10,796 bases of DNA, taken from positions 1 to 10,796 of the forward strand of contig JAEXBC010000078.1 in NCBI GenBank assembly GCA_023457875.1, given 5' to 3'. The notes under the pieces were generated by a model. It searched no databases, was not told the DNA's origin, and worked only from the letters and a program-made list of their open reading frames with translations. This DNA comes from Bacillota bacterium (lineage in GTDB: Bacteria; Bacillota; Clostridia; Lachnospirales; Cellulosilyticaceae). The translations under genes were made by a program, and so were the position numbers. Positions 6,787-10,796 of the stretch are shown here, in pieces (positions within the stretch are counted from its first letter, which is position 1; every line of letters starts with the position of its first letter).

Positions 6787-7392
6787 TTATCCCTCACTCA
6801 TTTTTTTCTTTAATTTTCCAATACCTCTAATATGATATGCCTCTAAGTCTTCCCACGAACGATATATTCTAAAATTTATCGGATGTTCAATTGACACTTG
6901 TTGTTGAAGCTCTATCTTTAATTCTCTCACCTTTTCATTCCATACTCTTCTTATTGAAGGTATTTCTTCTAACGCTTTTTTACATATAAAACCATTAAAA
7001 ACACCTGATGAAATATCAGCATAGTAGCGTGTATATCTTGTACTTGTTTCATCCCTAGCTAAATCCCAGCATTCACTGAAATATTTATCTGATACTATTG
7101 CAATGTCAAGATCTGACTCATTTTCATCATCACTATCAAACTTCTTTAATAACTTAGTAGGTGAAAAGCTATACCCTGTCTTTGCACTACCTACAATTAA
7201 AATATTTTTCATGCACACCCCTAAATGATTTGCAATTATCCTATTCATAATATCCAATTTATCTAAAAAAGCATCATATTTCATCTGCTGATATCCGATA
7301 AAATACCAAACCTCTGTACTTAATAAATATTTTTTTACAATCTCATTTTCCTCCATATGCAGCAAATCATATCTAATTTCCTCTTCTGACAT
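6787..7392 (-). CDS. Nucleotidyltransferase-like protein (201 aa)
   Basis: Contains the hallmark of the polymerase-beta-type nucleotidyltransferase fold: ILIVGSAKTGYSF (64-76) with Gly68-Ser69, followed by ESDLDIAIVSD (92-102) with the metal-binding pair Asp94 and Asp96. A third carboxylate is not certain; Asp126 in YYADISSG is one candidate. The aromatic ECWDLAR and VFNGFI stretches after the DxD, and the helical N-terminus, match an uncharacterised family of GSxxxGxSxxP...SDxD proteins I have seen in accessory contexts. They do not match MNT or CBASS synthases by eye. It starts 2 nt after the methyltransferase stop, with AGAGGGG inside that gene's last codons as RBS, and ends 2 nt before the DUF262 start, implying translational coupling. 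Substrate (protein, nucleotide or RNA) is unknown. Confidence 0.7.
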   Translation of the reverse strand: MSEEEIRYDLLHMEENEIVKKYLLSTEVWYFIGYQQMKYDAFLDKLDIMNRIIANHLGVCMKNILIVGSAKTGYSFSPTKLLKKFDSDDENESDLDIAIVSDKYFSECWDLARDETSTRYTRYYADISSGVFNGFICKKALEEIPSIRRVWNEKVRELKIELQQQVSIEHPINFRIYRSWEDLEAYHIRGIGKLKKKMSEG

Positions 7393-7394
7393 CT

Positions 7395-8501
7395 TTATCC
7401 CCTCTGATTATACAAATATTGCTTTAAAAAACAATTTAAATTACTTGCCAATAAATTTGCCATTTTAACTGGTACACCATTTCCTATAGCCTTGAATTTT
7501 GCAGTTAATGGTATATCTTCACTAATAATATAACTATCTGGCACACTCTGCAAACGTAGTGCTTCCCGTACAGATAAGCGTCGAGCATATATTGGATGAA
7601 GATGTACTTCATTATTTCCATAAGCAACAGTTGGACTAAATCTCCATCTATGCAAACGTTTAAAACTTTTTCGTCTATCATCACCTTCATCTATTAAAAC
7701 AAACTTTTCTGATTTAGGACTAAAAAATTCATTACTATTAGGAAGATTATTTATACTCCCATCATCCAAAATATATGTTCCAACCATTAGTTCTTCCGGA
7801 ATCTCTGTAGGCTTAGGTGCATTTTCTCCAAATTTATTTACGGTTGGCCATGAATAATTATCTTTTGCATTTTTATATTTTTCATAACATGGCCAATAAA
7901 ACCATCCTCTATCCTCTCTATATTCCTTCTTAAATATGGCAGAGAATATTTTTCTCTTAACCCCAATAATAAAAATACGCTCTCTATCTTGGGGCACACC
8001 TAATTCCAGTGCATTTAACACCTTAAAATCTACTGCATAACCATTATCCTCAAGCTTTTCAACCATAGAATCAAAAAAAACTCTATGCTTTTGAGTCTTT
8101 ATCAAACCTTTTACATTTTCTACTACAAAGAAATCTGGCTTTGTCTTACAAATTAACTCGATAAACACTTCTGTCAAGCGTCCTTTATCCCCCTGATGCC
8201 CTTTATTTTTCCCTCCTACAGAAAAGTCTGGGCAAGGTGGTCCCCCTATTATTCCCCAAAACTTATCTTTTTTTCTTTTAATCACAATTTCTTTTATTTT
8301 CTCTGCTGTTAATGTTTCTATTGAATCATGACAATCTATTTGTACATCTTTTTTCAGACACGAACTCATTCCAGATTCATAAATCTTTGAAATTTGTTCT
8401 GAAATTTCATTTGTAAAAATAATGTCATACTCGGAAAGATAAAATCCTAAGTCTAAAAAACCTGCACCAGAAAAAAAAGAACATATTGGTATTCTTTCCA
8501 T
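7395..8501 (-). CDS. C5-cytosine DNA methyltransferase (second)
   Basis: A full-length 368-residue C5 methyltransferase, clearly different from the first one in the window. Motifs: I (CSFFSGAGFLDLGF, 7-20), IV with catalytic Cys90 (GGPPCPDFSVGG), VI (VENVKGL, Glu128), VIII (QDRERIFIIG, 171-180), IX (RRLSVREALRLQSVPDSY, 307-324) and X (IGNGVPVKMA, 339-348). The target recognition region (about 190-300) is longer than in the first enzyme. ATG 8501 follows GGAG by 8 nt. It leads a three-gene operon with the nucleotidyltransferase-like and DUF262 genes. It may protect host DNA from those partners, or methylate the second strand of the convergent type IIS system's site. No endonuclease is adjacent on its own strand. 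Confidence 0.95.
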   Translation of the reverse strand: MERIPICSFFSGAGFLDLGFYLSEYDIIFTNEISEQISKIYESGMSSCLKKDVQIDCHDSIETLTAEKIKEIVIKRKKDKFWGIIGGPPCPDFSVGGKNKGHQGDKGRLTEVFIELICKTKPDFFVVENVKGLIKTQKHRVFFDSMVEKLEDNGYAVDFKVLNALELGVPQDRERIFIIGVKRKIFSAIFKKEYREDRGWFYWPCYEKYKNAKDNYSWPTVNKFGENAPKPTEIPEELMVGTYILDDGSINNLPNSNEFFSPKSEKFVLIDEGDDRRKSFKRLHRWRFSPTVAYGNNEVHLHPIYARRLSVREALRLQSVPDSYIISEDIPLTAKFKAIGNGVPVKMANLLASNLNCFLKQYLYNQRG

Positions 8502-8532
8502 AAAAATAGCTCCAACTTTCTTTGTCCATCTA

Positions 8533-8576
8533 TATACTTTTAGTATAATAATACCATATTTTTTTTATTAATTATA
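8533..8576 (-). promoter_or_regulatory. Candidate promoter and dyad of the second methyltransferase operon
   Basis: Two possible -10 boxes read on the minus strand: TATAAT (8576-8571) and TATACT (8547-8542). Neither has a strong -35. The second overlaps a perfect dyad TATACT-TTT-AGTATA (8533-8547, plus-strand reading), which could bind a repressor. The 142-nt gap 8502-8643 holds no gene. Confidence 0.4.
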
Positions 8577-8643
8577 CACATCCTATACTTTCCTGAAGCC
8601 ATACTCTTTTTCCAAAACCTTTTAATATAATAAAAAACCGCCC

Positions 8644-8661
8644 TTATTTATGGTAAGGTTC
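8644..8661 (-). other. rlmH 3' end, SCC att-like position
   Basis: The last five codons and stop of rlmH (minus strand GAACCTTACCATAAATAA) match 14 of 18 bases of the staphylococcal SCC attachment core, as I recall it, at the same place in the gene. Much of this similarity follows from the conserved PYHK ending. No second copy and no Ccr recombinase is in the window, so use as an attachment site is only a possibility. The TAAGGGCGG-TTTTTT that follows may act as a short terminator. Confidence 0.3.
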
Positions 8662-9123
8662 ATTATTATTAATTCTAAACCCCCTATAAATCTGTTCTAA
8701 TAACATCACCCTAAAAAGTTGATGAGGAAATGTCATTTTTGAGAAGCATAATTTATAATTTGCCCTTTGTCTAACTGCGTCTGATAAGCCTAGTGATCCT
8801 CCTATGACAAAGGTGAGGTGGCTATTGCCTCTGACACCACAGTCTGACATGAAGGTGGCAAGTTCCTCTGATGAGAGCATTTTGCCTTGTAAGTCTAAGG
8901 CAATCACATAGGCACTATCGCTGATCTTGGCTAGAATTTTGTCGCCTTCTTTTTCCCTGATTTGCAACTCTTCTTTTTCTGAAGCGTTATCTGGTGTCTT
9001 TTCGTCTGCTAGTTCAACGATACTTAGTTTGCAGTAGCGGCTTAGACGTTTGCTATATTCATCAATGGCTTGTACTAAATATTTTTCTTTTAATTTTCCT
9101 ACGCATATGATTTCAATTTTCAT
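8644..9123 (-). CDS. rlmH: 23S rRNA pseudouridine-1915 N3-methyltransferase
   Basis: A SPOUT-class methyltransferase of 159 residues, the usual full length, that methylates pseudouridine 1915 in helix 69 of 23S rRNA on assembled 70S ribosomes. Diagnostic stretches are the start MKIEIICVGKLKEKY, YVIALDLQGK (72-81), the cofactor-binding knot with VIGGSLGL (106-112), the C-terminal MTFPHQLFRVMLLEQIYRG (130-148), and the closing EPYHK. ATG 9123 is preceded by GTAGGA about 7 nt upstream. A TATAAT (9163-9158) lies in the upstream gap with a poor -35. It is a single-copy core gene, and its codon use looks less AT-biased than the defence genes on its 3' side, so it marks the chromosome side of the boundary. 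Confidence 0.97.
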   Translation of the reverse strand: MKIEIICVGKLKEKYLVQAIDEYSKRLSRYCKLSIVELADEKTPDNASEKEELQIREKEGDKILAKISDSAYVIALDLQGKMLSSEELATFMSDCGVRGNSHLTFVIGGSLGLSDAVRQRANYKLCFSKMTFPHQLFRVMLLEQIYRGFRINNNEPYHK

Positions 9124-9157
9124 GTATGATTCCTACTTATCGTTTGTTTTTATGCTT

Positions 9158-9163
9158 ATTATA
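9158..9163 (-). promoter_or_regulatory. Probable -10 box of rlmH
   Basis: An exact TATAAT on the minus strand, about 35 nt upstream of the rlmH ATG. No convincing -35 hexamer sits 16-18 nt upstream, so the promoter would be weak, or rlmH may also be read from the gene upstream. Confidence 0.4.
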
Positions 9164-9210
9164 CTAGCTTTTTTAGCACTTGACTGCTATTTTTTGTGTA
9201 GACTCACTAT

Positions 9211-10353
9211 TTAATGATTTGCGCCCATTTTTTCTTGTTCTTGATGCTTCGTTTTTCTTGATCTAAAGCTGATTGTTGAAAATGCAAAAGCAAGGATAAT
9301 AACCGCTATTAAGCCGCCCATGTAAACACTAAAAGTATAGTACACCCCTTCACATAATGGATAAATTACAAAATGGCTACTCAGCCAATAGGTTTCTTCA
9401 CCTTTGTCAACTTTTTGTAACTGATTGATTTCTGTCTTAAATATGCCAAGCAGTCTGTTGGGTGTCTCAGAAAAACCCTCGGCGATTAACTTTTCTATAT
9501 TTGAAAACATCGCTTTATTATGTTCGCTCCAATGCCATTCACCTTGCGAATCAGAAGAAGTTGATTGTCGCCCTATAAACAAATGATCTGATTCTCCACG
9601 GAAAGGCACCATTTTACTCGTGTCTACAGACGGTGTAAAGGTAAAAGTATCTACTAATTGACGATCTAGTATGTTTCTTGTATCGTTTTCATCATATGTT
9701 ACGGCATATTGTTCTAGCTTTGTAGGTATAATTTCTCCATCTTGATAATACCCTTCAACGCTGAATGTGCCTTTATAATAGTTCTGATCCTCAAAGGCTC
9801 CTATAATCTTCTCTACTTGCTCTTGTGATAAGTAGCGTTCCAAATACAACGTACTATATACATTTACTATCTCTTCCTTGAACTGTTCAGTCAAATTCTC
9901 GTCTGCTTCTATACTTGAATCTGTTTTTAATGGCTCGTCTCTTGTAAAAGTTAAGCAAGTACCGCTTTTTGCAATCCATTTCCTTGCATCTTCATTATAT
10001 ACTGCTATATCTATCTTAGCCTTAGGAGAATTGCTGTCATCTAAAATTGCTGAATAGGCATTAATAACTCTGTTCATCCTTCCGCTATACCACATTTCAA
10101 GTTCCTGCTCATTTAAAACTTTGCTACTCAATTGATTAGTATATAATTGCTCCTGTGCACTCCCCTTCTTATCCCCTATGATTGTCTCTACATTTCCAAG
10201 GCACTCCTGTATAAATTGCTCTGTCTCATCCCTAAAGGTTTTTGCATTCCAAAAAGTAACAGCTATAGCTATTACTAAATATATTACCAAAATGATGCCA
10301 AAATTCCTAGTGAACACTTGCTTATAACTACTTACCTTTTCCCCTTTTTTCAC
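9211..10353 (-). CDS. Two-TM extracytoplasmic sensor-like membrane protein
   Basis: A 380-residue membrane protein. A short basic N-terminus leads to one transmembrane helix (about 18-36, NFGIILVIYLVIAIAVTFW). A roughly 300-residue polar domain, predicted outside the cell, comes next, then a second helix (about 345-363, MGGLIAVIILAFAFSTISF) and a short charged cytoplasmic tail ending KMGANH. This is the topology of the input half of a sensor histidine kinase, yet no HAMP, HisKA or ATPase domain follows, and the frame closes 87 nt before rlmH. The external domain is Glu/Asp/Tyr-rich, and I do not recognise it. GTG 10353 has AAGGGGAG 6 nt upstream. It could be an accessory sensor or a surface protein; the sequence shows no sign of frame disruption at its end. 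Confidence 0.7.
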   Translation of the reverse strand: MKKGEKVSSYKQVFTRNFGIILVIYLVIAIAVTFWNAKTFRDETEQFIQECLGNVETIIGDKKGSAQEQLYTNQLSSKVLNEQELEMWYSGRMNRVINAYSAILDDSNSPKAKIDIAVYNEDARKWIAKSGTCLTFTRDEPLKTDSSIEADENLTEQFKEEIVNVYSTLYLERYLSQEQVEKIIGAFEDQNYYKGTFSVEGYYQDGEIIPTKLEQYAVTYDENDTRNILDRQLVDTFTFTPSVDTSKMVPFRGESDHLFIGRQSTSSDSQGEWHWSEHNKAMFSNIEKLIAEGFSETPNRLLGIFKTEINQLQKVDKGEETYWLSSHFVIYPLCEGVYYTFSVYMGGLIAVIILAFAFSTISFRSRKTKHQEQEKMGANH

Positions 10354-10405
10354 GTAAATCTCCCCTTATTAATATTTTTCTTTGTCTTTGATATATGGAC
10401 TCTGC

Positions 10406-10414
10406 ATTATATCA
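10406..10414 (-). promoter_or_regulatory. Extended -10 promoter of the sensor-like gene
   Basis: Read on the minus strand this is TG-A-TATAAT, an extended -10 element that can work without a good -35, and none is present. The predicted start near 10399 leaves a leader of about 45 nt ending in the AAGGGGAG site. Confidence 0.55.
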
Positions 10415-10594
10415 TTTCCCCATTTATTTTTCTTATTGTAACATATTTATTTAAATATATAGAATTTTTATTTTTTATTTACATCTATATCTTAACGTCT
10501 AGATATATATTTTAAACTAGAAAAATTTTAAATATCCGAGCTATTAAATAACAACTGACAAGCCTACTTATTCATTTATTTCATCAAAAATTCT

Positions 10595-10636
10595 GCACTA
10601 CTGCCAAAATTTAAATTTGCACTATGGTAAAAATTT
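10595..10636 (+). repeat. Two direct repeats upstream of promoter (GCACTA-N5-AAAATTT)
   Basis: An 18-nt pattern, GCACTA followed by 5 variable bases and AAAATTT, occurs at 10595-10612 and again at 10619-10636, a 24-nt period. The second copy ends 3 nt before the -35 box of the promoter at 10640. Tandem direct sites at this position are typical of response-regulator or activator binding. The binding protein is unknown. Confidence 0.45.
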
Positions 10637-10639
10637 TAG

Positions 10640-10668
10640 TTGACAATGTAATAGGACATCCATATAAT
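10640..10668 (+). promoter_or_regulatory. Consensus sigma-A promoter of the downstream gene
   Basis: TTGACA (10640-10645), a 17-nt spacer and TATAAT (10663-10668) form an exact vegetative promoter. Transcription should begin near 10675, only about 10 nt before a strong hairpin. Confidence 0.8.
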
Positions 10669-10685
10669 AGCTTTTATAAAGCAAG

Positions 10686-10724
10686 GGCGCTTTTACTCAA
10701 GCAACGAGTAAAAGCGCCTTTTTT
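10686..10724 (+). terminator. Leader terminator or attenuator hairpin
   Basis: Arms GGCGCTTTTACTC (10686-10698) and GAGTAAAAGCGCC (10706-10718) form a perfect 13-bp stem with a 7-nt loop, followed by six T, then A and five more T. It has every mark of an intrinsic terminator on the plus strand. No plus-strand gene ends upstream, so it most likely acts inside the leader of the gene starting at 10764. Confidence 0.8.
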
Positions 10725-10763
10725 ATTTTTTAAATTTTTTTAAATCATAAGGGAGGACATTTC

Positions 10764-10796
10764 ATGCAAGCAGCAGACATAGTATTTATCATTATT
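10764..10796 (+). CDS. Start of a probable membrane protein (partial, 11 codons)
   Basis: GGGAGGA (10751-10757) lies 6 nt before ATG 10764, and the frame stays open to the window edge. The visible residues are MQAADIVFIII, a short polar start running into a hydrophobic helix, so an integral membrane protein is likely. The opening is reminiscent of ammonium transporters, which often begin with a similar ADTxFI stretch, but 11 residues cannot establish this. The gene lies behind a consensus promoter and a leader terminator, so its expression is probably controlled by attenuation. Confidence 0.6.
   Translation, partial: MQAADIVFIII

Larger units (their letters stand above)
10354..10763. other. 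Divergent intergenic region, no gene
   Basis: About 410 nt between the sensor-like gene and the next plus-strand gene. It is very AT-rich and contains the promoter elements, direct repeats and hairpin listed separately. A hydrophobic open frame on the plus strand (10318-10515) overlaps the start of the sensor gene, has no RBS and consists mainly of Phe/Ile/Tyr from AT-rich DNA, so I do not call it. Confidence 0.6.

Noticed and set aside
6787..7392. Assignment of the GS...DxD protein as a CBASS cyclic-oligonucleotide synthase.
   Set aside because: It is shorter than typical CD-NTases, and the spacing between the GS motif and the DxD includes an insert-like SPTKLLKKFDSDDENES stretch. No CBASS effector or accessory gene accompanies it.
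8644..8661. Declaring a complete SCC-like mobile element.
   Set aside because: No ccr recombinase, no second attachment repeat and no element-end inverted repeats were found in the window; similarity at the rlmH end is partly forced by the conserved protein ending.
9174..9195. TAGCA-N6-TGCTA followed by TTTTTT as a terminator after the sensor-like gene.
   Set aside because: The stem is only 5 bp, and the T-tract is on the plus strand while the flanking genes are on the minus strand.
1..10796. CRISPR arrays, tRNA or rRNA genes, and insertion sequences.
   Set aside because: No regularly spaced repeat array, cloverleaf-like segment, rRNA-like sequence or transposase motif was seen on either strand by reading.

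Overview
The window is AT-rich DNA from a low-GC Gram-positive bacterium, most likely an anaerobic Clostridia/Lachnospiraceae-type Firmicute. The basis is strong GGAGG-type ribosome binding sites, GTG starts, sigma-A promoters with exact TTGACA-17-TATAAT boxes, a clostridial style of secreted 'stalk/copper amine oxidase N-like' protein, and an ordinary rlmH gene. The species cannot be fixed from the sequence alone.

Layout. Positions 1-2530 hold accessory genes. Three are on the minus strand: a DUF1643-like protein, a 56-residue two-helix membrane protein, and a secreted protein with stalk-like domains. A small XRE regulator is transcribed away from the secreted protein, with two matching 17-bp dyads in the shared intergenic region. 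A short coiled-coil protein runs convergent to that regulator. The 3' ends of these last two genes form a 16-bp perfect inverted repeat.

Positions 2725-8501 are a defence block built from two convergent operons that meet at a bidirectional terminator (about 5653-5690). The plus-strand operon is a Cro-like regulator, a C5-cytosine DNA methyltransferase and a type IIS-like restriction endonuclease. The endonuclease has a BstNBI/AlwI-like N-terminus and a FokI-like PD-DxK cleavage domain. The minus-strand operon is a second, different C5 methyltransferase, a nucleotidyltransferase-like protein and a stand-alone DUF262 (ParB/Srx-like, DGQQR) protein. Its genes are separated by only 2 nt. It contains no recognisable nuclease and is the best candidate in the window for an undescribed modification-linked defence system.

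Positions 8644-10796 look like core chromosome: rlmH, a two-TM extracytoplasmic protein shaped like a histidine-kinase sensor without a kinase, and the first 11 codons of a probable membrane protein on the plus strand. That last gene follows a consensus promoter, a pair of direct repeats and a strong terminator-like hairpin that starts about 10 nt after the predicted transcription start. The defence block begins directly after the rlmH stop codon. The 3' end of this gene is the SCC insertion site in staphylococci, but no recombinase and no second att copy is visible here.

Working model: the plus operon is a controller-methylase-endonuclease restriction system. The minus operon is an independent methylase-guarded module, or supplies the second-strand methylase that an asymmetric type IIS site normally needs. 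The sequence alone cannot decide between these.
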